The notes under the pieces: generated by a model
What the model was told of the DNA's origin: nothing
Seen by the model: only the letters and a program-made list of their open reading frames with translations
The model's database searches: none
NCBI GenBank assembly: GCA_964400655.1
Contig: CAYNVN010000065.1
Location: forward strand, 1 to 8,872
Direction: 5' to 3'
From: B16-G9 sp964400655
GTDB taxonomy: Bacteria; Bacteroidota; Bacteroidia; Bacteroidales; F082
Length of the DNA stretch: 8,872 nucleotides
Shown: in pieces, positions 1 to 6,809 of the stretch
How the letters are laid out: every line of letters starts with the position of its first letter
Position numbering within the stretch: position 1 is the stretch's first letter
Translations under genes and position numbers: made by a program

Positions 1-12
1 CAACCGGCAACA

Positions 13-618
13 TCAATGCTTTACATCCGAGGGCTTAACCAGTTTATTCATCAAAGCATAAACCGTTAATCCCGAAACCGTTTTTATACCCAGTTTGCCT
101 GTAATATTTTTCCGGTGGGTGGTTACCGTATGAACACTTAAAAAAAGTTTATCGGCAATCTCCTGATTGGTTAAACCGTAGGCAACATGTTTTAAAATAT
201 CAATTTCTCTTTCGCTAAGTTTGTTATCTGACTCCTCCCTTCTCCTGTTTATTCCCTTTTCCGACAGTGCTTTATTAATTACCCGGGTCAACTCCATTTT
301 ATCGGCACTTGCCGGAACAACTTCGCTAAATTTACCCTTAATTGCGTCGGGTAAGGGGTTTTCGGTAATGGCAATCAATTTTACCGAAGAACTTTTACTG
401 AGTAATTGCAGCAGCTGTTTAAGTCTGTCGTAAGGTTTATCAGGAATAATAATAACAATATCGGGTTTAAGATTTTGAATTTTTTCAAAAAGAGCGGGTT
501 CGGCTCCGTTAAAAGACGAGTCGGTTGACACATAAGCAAATTCGCTTAAAAACTGTTCTATTCCCGCTTTTAACAGATAGGAACGGCCTGCTAATACCAC
601 CGAAACTATTCTTTCCAT
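13..618 (-). CDS. NarL/LuxR-type DNA-binding response regulator with degenerate receiver domain
   Basis: A 201-aa cytoplasmic transcription regulator. Residues 1-120 have the length and hydrophobic pattern of a receiver domain, and residues 134-193 form a LuxR/GerE helix-turn-helix (LSEREIDIL, then GLTNQEIADKLFLS, then TVTTHRKNI...KLGI). The DNA-binding half looks intact. The receiver does not: the acidic pair after the first strand is Ala10-Gly11, the phospho-acceptor Asp position after PDIVII is Ile58, and no Lys stands at the usual conserved site; only Thr85 of the switch residues remains. It is therefore inferred to work without Asp phosphorylation. It starts 7 nt after the stop of the hemerythrin-like gene, so the two are almost surely co-transcribed and it probably acts with that protein. 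Its targets are not visible. The family is clear; the signal is unknown. Confidence 0.9.
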   Translation of the reverse strand: MERIVSVVLAGRSYLLKAGIEQFLSEFAYVSTDSSFNGAEPALFEKIQNLKPDIVIIIPDKPYDRLKQLLQLLSKSSSVKLIAITENPLPDAIKGKFSEVVPASADKMELTRVINKALSEKGINRRREESDNKLSEREIDILKHVAYGLTNQEIADKLFLSVHTVTTHRKNITGKLGIKTVSGLTVYALMNKLVKPSDVKH

Positions 619-625
619 GGGAACA

Positions 626-1351
626 CTAATTTTGTTTTAATTTTTGTTCCATACTCTCAACCTTGGGCACCAAAATCAGGTTCTCAATTCGTGAGTGATT
701 GTTCAGATCTCGTTCCAGCCCGAAAAGTTCACGTAAAACAAAATGACAATAACTGTCGTTTTTTATTTCCGGCAAATGCTTAATAATAAGGTTTTTCAGG
801 TCGTACAACTTTTCTTCTACATTTTCATGTTCCTCCTTGTAATTGGTAATGGTATAGCTTTTCATTTTTTCGGCAAGCTCCGGGTCAACCACACCTGTAT
901 CTACAGCCTTCTCCAACCCGATTACATATGGATAAACGATTTGTTCTTCGCGTTCTATGTGGCCGGTAAGCTCCTGGCTGTACTCGTTAAAAAAGTTACG
1001 CAATAGCAATAAAGTTGTTTTGTCGATGGCACAGTTTTTCTCCATTTTCTCAATTTGTGACCCTATTTCGGGCAACACATTATTTAAATAATATAGATGG
1101 GTTTGCTTTAAATAATTAACAAGCAACCTGACGGGAAAACTTTGCAACTGTTGCGTGGGGAAATATTGCAAATCGTGAAAAGTATTAATAATGGTAAGAA
1201 AAAATCCGGTATTCACCCCTTTTTCTTTACAAATCTCGGCAATGGTTTTGTCACCCGTACCCAGATGCATGTCAAACCTGTTTATTACCGGAAGCAGTGT
1301 ATAATCATGGTGGATGATATCCGCCAGCCTCATGTTTTCGTCAATTAACAT
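626..1351 (-). CDS. RIC (YtfE/ScdA)-like di-iron hemerythrin-domain protein
   Basis: A 241-aa cytoplasmic protein with the architecture of the RIC family (repair of iron centres, about 220 aa). Residues about 5-58 resemble the ScdA_N/DUF542 domain (LADII...INRF...TIAEICKEKGVN), but the family's Cys-Cys pair is replaced by Gly31-Thr32. Residues about 78-235 form a hemerythrin-like four-helix bundle with the full RIC ligand set: His85, His131 and Glu135 (HxxxE), His175, His219 and Glu223 (HxxxE). A non-haem di-iron centre is therefore expected. Known RICs repair Fe-S clusters after nitrosative or oxidative stress; a sensor role here is inference. The open frame extends 25 codons further upstream (to 1426), but a strong promoter lies inside that extension at 1371-1400, so the ATG at 1349-1351 is chosen. 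First gene of an operon with the LuxR-type regulator. Confidence 0.87.
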   Translation of the reverse strand: MLIDENMRLADIIHHDYTLLPVINRFDMHLGTGDKTIAEICKEKGVNTGFFLTIINTFHDLQYFPTQQLQSFPVRLLVNYLKQTHLYYLNNVLPEIGSQIEKMEKNCAIDKTTLLLLRNFFNEYSQELTGHIEREEQIVYPYVIGLEKAVDTGVVDPELAEKMKSYTITNYKEEHENVEEKLYDLKNLIIKHLPEIKNDSYCHFVLRELFGLERDLNNHSRIENLILVPKVESMEQKLKQN

Positions 1352-1370
1352 AGATATGGTTTTTAAAGTG

Positions 1371-1400
1371 CAAATGTAATAGGAATAGATGAAATACAAA
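1371..1400 (-). promoter_or_regulatory. Bacteroidota-type promoter of the hemerythrin-regulator operon
   Basis: On the minus strand TACATTTG (1371-1378) matches the -7 consensus TAnnTTTG exactly, and TTTG (1397-1400) matches the -33 box, with an 18-nt spacer. Transcription would begin roughly 10-15 nt before the ATG at 1351, giving a very short leader. This decides the start of the downstream gene. Confidence 0.72.
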
Positions 1401-1409
1401 TTGATTCCG

Positions 1410-1440
1410 TTTTCACGTTTCCCCAATTAAACTACCTTTG
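1410..1440 (+). promoter_or_regulatory. Bacteroidota-type promoter of the GtrA-family gene
   Basis: TACCTTTG (1433-1440) matches the -7 consensus TAnnTTTG. TTTT (1410-1413) stands at the -33 position, a one-base mismatch to TTTG, with a 19-nt spacer. It faces away from the minus-strand promoter at 1371-1400; the two -33 boxes are 9 nt apart. Confidence 0.6.
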
Positions 1441-1468
1441 CGACCACAAATCTTTAATTTTTTAAAGC

Positions 1469-1891
1469 TTGACAATTCTTTCGGAAATAATTAACAGAAC
1501 CCTGATTATGAAATTTATCAAGTTCGGGGTTGTAGGATTTACCGGCCTCTTTGTTGATTTCGGACTGACATGGCTGGGAAAAGAAAAACTGAAGATTCAA
1601 AAATACGTAGCCAATGCCATCGGGTTTTCAGCAGCAGCCACAAGCAATTATTTCCTGAACCGGATTTGGACTTTTGAAAGTCATAACCCGAACATTGCAG
1701 CAGAGTACTCCGCATTTATTGTGATTTCAATCATTGGTCTTGCCATAAACACTTTTGTAATCTGGCTGCTGGTTTCCAAAAGCAAAATGAATTTTTACAT
1801 TGCCAAGATTATTGCCATTGTGGTGGTTACACTGTGGAATTTTCTGGCAAACCTGCTGATTACTTTCAATCCCGATGCAGGATTGTATTAA
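1469..1891 (+). CDS. GtrA-family small membrane protein
   Basis: A 140-aa integral membrane protein with four predicted transmembrane segments (about 16-36, 47-64, 80-102, 109-132), the usual size and topology of GtrA. Family hallmarks are the KFIKFGVVGFTG start of helix 1, NYFLNRIWTF after helix 2 (the N-R-x-W-x-F signature) and LWNFLANLLITF in helix 4. Relatives are thought to help move lipid-linked sugars across the inner membrane for polysaccharide or teichoic-acid decoration. No glycosyltransferase partner lies in this window, so the substrate cannot be guessed. The start is uncertain. The TTG at 1469 gives an N-terminal LSEIINRTLI segment that fits family members I recall and lies about 22 nt after the expected transcription start; an ATG at 1508 would give 127 aa. 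Neither has a Shine-Dalgarno sequence. Confidence 0.85.
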   Translation: MTILSEIINRTLIMKFIKFGVVGFTGLFVDFGLTWLGKEKLKIQKYVANAIGFSAAATSNYFLNRIWTFESHNPNIAAEYSAFIVISIIGLAINTFVIWLLVSKSKMNFYIAKIIAIVVVTLWNFLANLLITFNPDAGLY

Positions 1892-1950
1892 ACCGCACAG
1901 TTTCTTTACTTATTATAGATATTTAACGCACTCAAAATCCCCTTTTTATT

Positions 1951-1958
1951 TAATTTTG
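1951..1958 (+). promoter_or_regulatory. -7 element of the hutU promoter
   Basis: TAATTTTG matches TAnnTTTG and lies 23 nt before the hutU ATG. No convincing -33 TTTG is seen at the right distance. The leader is short and A-rich (ACAATAAAAACAG) without a Shine-Dalgarno sequence, as is usual in this phylum. Confidence 0.5.
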
Positions 1959-1981
1959 AGGCCACAATAAAAACAGTTATT

Positions 1982-3988
1982 ATGAACGATTTTCAAAAAG
2001 CCATATTGGCCGGTATCCCTGATGAACTGCCGGCTCCAAAACCTTACGACAACAGCGTAAGCCATGCTCCCAAAAGAAAAGAGATTCTTTCGGTTGAAGA
2101 AAAAAGACTGGCACTAAAAAATGCGCTAAGATATTTTCCCGTCAAACATCATGAAGTGCTTGCCAAAGAATTTGCCGAAGAACTTGAAAAATACGGACGC
2201 ATCTACATGTACCGGTTTCGTCCCGATTACGAAATGTATGCAAGGCCGATTAGTGAATATCCTGCCAAAACCAAACAGGCGGCCGCCATTATGCTAATGA
2301 TTCAGAACAACCTGAATCCTGCCGTTGCCCAGCACCCCCACGAGCTTATCACCTACGGCGGTAACGGTGCCGTTTTCCAAAACTGGGCACAATACCTGCT
2401 AACCATGCAATACCTGGCCACCATGACCGAAGATCAAACACTGGCAATGTACTCGGGTCATCCCATGGGATTGTTCCCTTCGCACAAAGATGCACCGCGT
2501 GTTGTGGTTACCAACGGCATGGTTATCCCAAACTATTCAAGTCAGGATGACTGGGAAAAATTCAACGCACTCGGGGTATCGCAATACGGACAAATGACTG
2601 CCGGTTCGTATATGTATATCGGGCCGCAGGGCATCGTTCACGGAACCACCATCACGGTAATGAATGCTGCCCGTAAGGTGGCAAAAAAGGGAGAAGATCC
2701 ATTTAAAGGCAAACTGTTTGTTTCATCCGGTTTGGGAGGCATGTCGGGGGCACAGCCCAAAGCGGGTAACATTACCGGAGTTATTTCGGTTGTGGCTGAA
2801 GTCAACCCTGCCGCTGCGCAAAAACGTCATCAACAAGGATGGGTTGACGAATTGATTGATGATATGGACACGCTTATTGACAGGGTTAAAAAAGCGCAGG
2901 CCGGTAAAGAGGTTGTTTCCATTGCCTACCAGGGAAACATTGTGGATGTTTGGGAAAAATTTGACGAAGCCGGTGTTTACATCGACCTTGGCTCCGACCA
3001 AACTTCGTTACATAATCCCTGGGCGGGAGGTTATTATCCGGTGAGCCTCACCTTTGACGAAGCCAACGAAATGATGGCCAATAACCCCGAACAGTTTAAA
3101 AAAGAGGTACAGGATTCATTACGCCGTCAGGCGAATGCCATTAATAAACATACAGCCCGCGGAACCTACTTTTTTGATTACGGCAACGCATTCCTTTTGG
3201 AGGCATCGCGTGCCGGAGCCGATGTGATGGCTGATAACGGAATTGATTTTAAATACAAATCTTACGTTCAGGACATTATGGGGCCCATGTTTTTCGATTA
3301 CGGATTCGGGCCATTCCGCTGGGTTTGCACCTCCGGTAATCCTGAAGATTTAGTAATTACCGATAAAATTGCCACCGACATTCTTGAAGAGTTGATGAAC
3401 GAATCGCCGGCTCCCATCAAAAGCCAGATGGCTGATAATATTCAGTGGATAAAGGGAGCACAGGAGAACAAACTGGTGGTAGGATCACAGGCACGTATTC
3501 TTTATGCTGATGCCAAAGGACGTATTCGTATTGCGGCTGCATTTAACAAGGCCATTAAAGAGGGAACCATTTCGGCACCGGTTGTTCTGGGCCGCGACCA
3601 TCACGATGTTTCGGGAACGGATTCTCCCTATCGCGAAACATCCAACATTTACGACGGCTCGGCCTTTACTGCCGATATGGCCATTCAAAATGTAATTGGC
3701 GACAGTTTCAGGGGAGCAACATGGGTTTCCATACATAACGGCGGCGGCGTTGGCTGGGGTGAAGTAATCAACGGTGGTTTCGGAATGGTGTTAGACGGCA
3801 GCAACGATGCCGACCGCAGACTGCGTTCCATGCTTTTCTGGGATGTGAACAACGGAATATCACGACGGAGCTGGGCCCGTAACGACGGAGCTGTTTTTGC
3901 CATTGAACGGGCCATGGAAGAGATGCCGGAACTGAAGGTTACCGTTCCCGCCTTTGCAGATGACAATCTGATAAAGAGATTCTTTTAA
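1982..3988 (+). CDS. hutU: Urocanate hydratase (urocanase), long form
   Basis: Catalyses step two of histidine degradation, urocanate plus water to 4-imidazolone-5-propionate, using tightly bound NAD+ as an electrophile; cytoplasmic. At 668 aa it belongs to the long class resembling animal UROC1 (about 676 aa), not the roughly 555-aa Pseudomonas/Bacillus type. Visible motifs: TYGGNGAVFQNWAQY (124-138), SSGLGGMSGAQPKAG (248-262, NAD-binding region), DQTSLHNPWAGGYYP (339-353), GFGPFRWVCTSG (441-452), VVGSQARI (499-506), GRDHHDVSGTDSPYRET (537-553) and HNGGGVGWGEVINGGFG (585-601). The frame is intact and full length. By hand alignment the reactive Cys410 of the Pseudomonas enzyme corresponds to Asp439, while Cys449 lies just after GPFRW, as I recall for the long class. 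It has its own promoter and no hutH, hutI or formiminotransferase gene within the window, so the rest of the pathway must be encoded elsewhere. Confidence 0.97.
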   Translation: MNDFQKAILAGIPDELPAPKPYDNSVSHAPKRKEILSVEEKRLALKNALRYFPVKHHEVLAKEFAEELEKYGRIYMYRFRPDYEMYARPISEYPAKTKQAAAIMLMIQNNLNPAVAQHPHELITYGGNGAVFQNWAQYLLTMQYLATMTEDQTLAMYSGHPMGLFPSHKDAPRVVVTNGMVIPNYSSQDDWEKFNALGVSQYGQMTAGSYMYIGPQGIVHGTTITVMNAARKVAKKGEDPFKGKLFVSSGLGGMSGAQPKAGNITGVISVVAEVNPAAAQKRHQQGWVDELIDDMDTLIDRVKKAQAGKEVVSIAYQGNIVDVWEKFDEAGVYIDLGSDQTSLHNPWAGGYYPVSLTFDEANEMMANNPEQFKKEVQDSLRRQANAINKHTARGTYFFDYGNAFLLEASRAGADVMADNGIDFKYKSYVQDIMGPMFFDYGFGPFRWVCTSGNPEDLVITDKIATDILEELMNESPAPIKSQMADNIQWIKGAQENKLVVGSQARILYADAKGRIRIAAAFNKAIKEGTISAPVVLGRDHHDVSGTDSPYRETSNIYDGSAFTADMAIQNVIGDSFRGATWVSIHNGGGVGWGEVINGGFGMVLDGSNDADRRLRSMLFWDVNNGISRRSWARNDGAVFAIERAMEEMPELKVTVPAFADDNLIKRFF

Positions 3989-3998
3989 TATAACAAAC

Positions 3999-4016
3999 CT
4001 TTATTTGGTAATAAAG
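3999..4016 (+). terminator. Small AT-rich stem-loop after hutU
   Basis: CTTTATT (3999-4005) and AATAAAG (4010-4016) form a perfect 7-bp stem with a TGGT loop, 10 nt after the hutU stop codon. It is AT-rich and has no T-run behind it, so its strength as a terminator is doubtful; it might instead protect the mRNA 3' end. Confidence 0.25.
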
Positions 4017-4036
4017 CAACTCGTTAAACCTGAGCC

Positions 4037-4074
4037 GGGTAAAACAAAATAATGAATTGCTTATTTGTTAACCC
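4037..4074 (+). terminator. Possible terminator between the convergent hutU and lipoprotein genes
   Basis: GGGTAAAACAAAATAA (4037-4052) and TTATTTGTTAACCC (4061-4074) are imperfect inverted repeats closed by GGG/CCC with one or two bulges. The T-rich TTGTTTTAC follows on the plus strand, which suits hutU termination. The hairpin also lies just past the stop of the convergent minus-strand operon, so it could act in both directions, but no T-run follows on the minus strand. Confidence 0.35.
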
Positions 4075-4082
4075 TTGTTTTA

Positions 4083-4616
4083 CTATACCCCGAGGATTTT
4101 TGCATCAACAAAAAAGGTGCTTTTGATTTCAACCTGAGTATCGTGCGAAATTAGCTCGCGGGTAACGGTTTTGGTTCTTAATTTATATTCGTCTTTTTTA
4201 ATGTACTCCTTTAAGTCGTCAGGCGAAACATTCAAATCGATGGATTTCAGACCCGATTTGGGAATATCTTCGAGCCAGGCGATTTTTTTCTCTTCAAGGC
4301 CGTCGGCACTGATGTAAATTTCAATTTTTTTAAGAAAATCCCACGTTGAAGACTCGGGAGATTTAATGGTGAGATTCATCTTTTTAAGAACAATCTCTTC
4401 AATCAGGTCTTTGTGCGTATTGTTCGATTCAAAAGTGGAAGTTGAGTTGGTGGGAATATCGGGTGTCCATATATCAATGGGAATATCGATACCAAATGTT
4501 GCCGGAATGGTCATGTCCTCGTTGTAATCCATATTAAAATGGGTGAGTTCATCAACTTTATCACACGAAGATGCCATAACCAAAAAAATACCGGCCAAAA
4601 GCAATAACTTTTTCAT
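4083..4616 (-). CDS. Small lipoprotein of unknown function
   Basis: A 177-aa predicted lipoprotein. MKKLLLLAGIFLVMASSC is a type II signal peptide with lipidated Cys18, followed by the charged DKVDE. The mature part is rich in predicted beta strands (IPATFGIDIPIDIW, MNLTIKSP, KKIEIYISADG, TFFVDAKI) with acidic and Asn/Ser/Thr-rich loops, which suggests a beta-sandwich in the outer-membrane or periplasmic space. I do not recognise a named family or function. The frame is open 13 codons further to 4655, but that start lies inside the upstream HD gene and would put a non-signal extension before the MKK, so the ATG at 4614-4616 is preferred. It is the last gene of the minus-strand operon, 20 nt after the HD gene. 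Confidence 0.8.
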   Translation of the reverse strand: MKKLLLLAGIFLVMASSCDKVDELTHFNMDYNEDMTIPATFGIDIPIDIWTPDIPTNSTSTFESNNTHKDLIEEIVLKKMNLTIKSPESSTWDFLKKIEIYISADGLEEKKIAWLEDIPKSGLKSIDLNVSPDDLKEYIKKDEYKLRTKTVTRELISHDTQVEIKSTFFVDAKILGV

Positions 4617-4636
4617 AGTCTTATTGTAATTATAAA

Positions 4637-5287
4637 TTATTTTAATCCTTTCCATTCGTCGAAAAACTCAATCAAATACTGTTCCATAAATTTATGACGA
4701 TGCCGGGCCATCCTTTTTCCGGTTTCCGTATTCATCATATCTTTAAGGGTAAGCAGTTTTTCATAAAAGTGATTAATGGTTGGTGCACTACTGTTTTTAT
4801 ACTTCTTTTTTGTCAGATTGGTTTCGGGTTTGATGTTGGGGTTGTAAAGTTCGCGCCCTTTATAGCCTCCGTAATTAAATGTACGTGCTATACCAATGGC
4901 CCCTATGGCATCAAGACGGTCGGCATCCTGAACTATTTGCAACTCTTTGGATGTAAAACGTTGTTCTTCAAAACTGTTTTTAAAAGATATGTTCCTGATA
5001 ATATTGATAATGTGTTCAACGGATTGTTCTGACAGGTTTTGGGTTTGTAAAAATTCCCGTGCCATTTGTGGCCCTATCTCTTCATCTCCGTTGTGAAATT
5101 TTGAGTCGGCAATATCGTGAAGCAGGGCACCCAACTCAACAATTAAAAGGTCTGCACCCGTTTCGTGAGCGACTATCTGCTTCGACAGTTGCCATACCCT
5201 GTACACATGCCACCAGTCGTGCCCTCCTTCGGAGCCGGAAAGGGATTTTTTAACAAAGTCGATGGTGTTGTTGATGATTTCGATCAT
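4637..5287 (-). CDS. HD-domain metal-dependent phosphohydrolase (YedJ/YpgQ-like)
   Basis: A 216-aa cytoplasmic protein with the H...HD...D metal-binding signature of the HD superfamily: His27 in GHDWWHVYRV (22-31), His57-Asp58 in GALLHDIAD (53-61), and Asp121/Asp123 in QDADRLDAIGAIGIARTF (120-137). The QDADRLDAIGAIGIART stretch and the length match the YedJ/YpgQ subgroup of small stand-alone HD proteins; Bacillus YpgQ has been described as a nucleotide pyrophosphohydrolase. The substrate here cannot be read from sequence. The gene starts 42 nt after the glmM-like stop codon, with only a short GC hairpin between and no T-run, so co-transcription with the mutase is likely. Confidence 0.88.
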   Translation of the reverse strand: MIEIINNTIDFVKKSLSGSEGGHDWWHVYRVWQLSKQIVAHETGADLLIVELGALLHDIADSKFHNGDEEIGPQMAREFLQTQNLSEQSVEHIINIIRNISFKNSFEEQRFTSKELQIVQDADRLDAIGAIGIARTFNYGGYKGRELYNPNIKPETNLTKKKYKNSSAPTINHFYEKLLTLKDMMNTETGKRMARHRHKFMEQYLIEFFDEWKGLK

Positions 5288-5307
5288 AACAGCTGTTTGG
5301 CTTCCGG

Positions 5308-5320
5308 CCGGTGTTACCGG
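5308..5320 (-). repeat. Short GC hairpin between the glmM-like and HD genes
   Basis: CCGGT (5308-5312) and ACCGG (5316-5320) form a perfect 5-bp stem with a 3-nt loop in the 42-nt gap between the two genes. No T-run follows on the minus strand, so it is not a convincing terminator; it could be a minor mRNA processing or attenuation element, or chance. Confidence 0.3.
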
Positions 5321-5329
5321 GCGATTATT

Positions 5330-6721
5330 CTAAAAGTTCATAATCGAATCGAGGATATCGATTACCTGCGAAGCGTAATTTTCGGCCATGGCAGGGGTTT
5401 TGCCTTCGGCGTAAACACGCAGAATAGGTTCGGTATTGGACGACCGCAAATGAACCCAGCCTTCGTCAAACTCAATTTTTACCCCGTCGATGGTAAGAAT
5501 TTCGTTGTCGGGAAAATGTTGCATAACAATTTCGAACATGGCCTGAAGATTGGTATCGGGCGGCAGCTGTACTTTGTTTTTCGAAATATGATATTCGGGA
5601 TAGGTTTTTCGCAGTTCCGACATCTTCATTTTCTTTTGTGCGAGGTGGGTAAGAAACAGTCCCACACCCACCAGTGCATCGCGGCCAAGATGGAGGTCGG
5701 GATAAATAATTCCGCCGTTGCCTTCGCCGCCGATAACGGCTTTAACCTCTTTCATTTTGGCAACCACGTTTACTTCGCCCACAGCCGAAGCATAATAGGT
5801 GCCGCCGTGTTTTTCGGTTACATCTTTTAATGCGCGCGTTGAGGAGAGGTTTGACACGGTATTGCCGGGTTTGTTTGATAATATGTAATCGGCAACGGCA
5901 ACAAGGGTGTACTCTTCGCCAAACATTTCGCCGTTTTCCATCACAAATGCCAGCCGGTCCACATCGGGGTCAACCACAATACCGAGGTGGCAGTTTTGTT
6001 CCGTAACGGTTTTTGAAATCTGTTTCAGATTTTCGGGAAGCGGTTCGGGGTTGTGCGGAAAATCGCCGGTAGGCTCGCAGTAAAGTTCAACAACCTCTTC
6101 AACTCCCAGTGCTTTTAATAATTGGGGGATGGCGATGCCGCCGGTTGAATTAACCCCGTCAACAGCAATTTTAAATCCTGATTTTTTTATGATTTCGGTA
6201 TCCACCAGTTCGAGGTTCAGCACCTTTTCGATGTGCCGGGTGATAAATGTATTGTTTTCGGAAATTTTACCCAATTCATCCACCTGAGCAAAGTAAAAAT
6301 CCTCTTTTTCGGCTGTTTCAAGCACCTTCTTTCCAATTTCATCGGAAATGAACTCGCCTTTTGCGTTAAGCAGTTTTAAAGCATTCCACTGTTTGGGATT
6401 GTGACTTGCCGTAAGGATGATGCCGCCCTGAGCTTTGGTTTCGGTAACGGCAATTTCAACGGTGGGTGTGGTTGAAAAGCCGAGGTTCACCACTTCGATA
6501 CCGAGGCCCGAAAGGGTTGAAACCACCAGAGACTCCACCATTTTACCTGAGATACGTGCATCGCGTCCCACAACAAATTTAACCGGTTGCCCGAAATGTT
6601 CTTCTTTAATGATGTTGCCAAAAGCAGCCGTAAATTTTACTACATCAAGCGGGGTAAGGTTATCGCCCGGATTTCCGCCAATGGTTCCCCTGATGCCTGA
6701 GATGGATTTTATAAGTGTCAT
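5330..6721 (-). CDS. glmM: Phosphohexomutase, phosphoglucosamine mutase-like (archaeal GlmM type)
   Basis: A 463-aa alpha-D-phosphohexomutase with all four domain signatures: catalytic phosphoserine Ser106 in TASHNP (104-109), Mg2+-binding DPDVDR (251-256), sugar-recognition GEGNGG (332-337) and the phosphate-binding loop RSSNTEP (426-432). Expected reaction: interconversion of glucosamine-6-phosphate and glucosamine-1-phosphate for UDP-GlcNAc, peptidoglycan and LPS synthesis, via a bisphosphate intermediate. The active-site loop continues KQWNALKLL, like archaeal GlmM/phosphomannomutase proteins, whereas classical bacterial GlmM reads near YDNGIKFF. Substrate preference (glucosamine, glucose or mannose phosphates) is therefore less certain than the fold, and the symbol is given on that understanding. 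First gene of a likely operon with the HD protein and lipoprotein. Confidence 0.88.
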   Translation of the reverse strand: MTLIKSISGIRGTIGGNPGDNLTPLDVVKFTAAFGNIIKEEHFGQPVKFVVGRDARISGKMVESLVVSTLSGLGIEVVNLGFSTTPTVEIAVTETKAQGGIILTASHNPKQWNALKLLNAKGEFISDEIGKKVLETAEKEDFYFAQVDELGKISENNTFITRHIEKVLNLELVDTEIIKKSGFKIAVDGVNSTGGIAIPQLLKALGVEEVVELYCEPTGDFPHNPEPLPENLKQISKTVTEQNCHLGIVVDPDVDRLAFVMENGEMFGEEYTLVAVADYILSNKPGNTVSNLSSTRALKDVTEKHGGTYYASAVGEVNVVAKMKEVKAVIGGEGNGGIIYPDLHLGRDALVGVGLFLTHLAQKKMKMSELRKTYPEYHISKNKVQLPPDTNLQAMFEIVMQHFPDNEILTIDGVKIEFDEGWVHLRSSNTEPILRVYAEGKTPAMAENYASQVIDILDSIMNF

Positions 6722-6755
6722 GTTTATGTTAAATTAACCGTGTTATTAAAGGTGG

Positions 6756-6763
6756 CGAAATTA
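6756..6763 (-). promoter_or_regulatory. Possible -7 element of the glmM-like operon
   Basis: On the minus strand TAATTTCG differs from TAnnTTTG at one base and lies 34 nt before the ATG at 6721. A TTG (6780-6782) lies upstream but with a 16-nt gap, shorter than the usual 18-21. It is a plausible but weak promoter. Confidence 0.35.
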
Positions 6764-6809
6764 GGAAAAAAAGTGTTCTCAACGGGATTGAATAAAGACA
6801 TTTAAGCAC

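Noticed and set aside
1401..1414. An FNR/DNR-type operator (TTGAT half-site) before the hemerythrin operon
   Set aside because: Only one half-site is present; the sequence after the 4-nt spacer is TTTTC in place of ATCAA.
4617..4655. A longer start for the lipoprotein gene
   Set aside because: It would overlap the end of the HD gene and place 13 residues before a textbook lipoprotein signal peptide.
5165..5830. A 221-codon open frame on the plus strand opposite the HD and glmM-like genes
   Set aside because: It is antisense to two genes with clear catalytic motifs, its translation shows no family motif, and no promoter is seen; it is a shadow of the coding strand.
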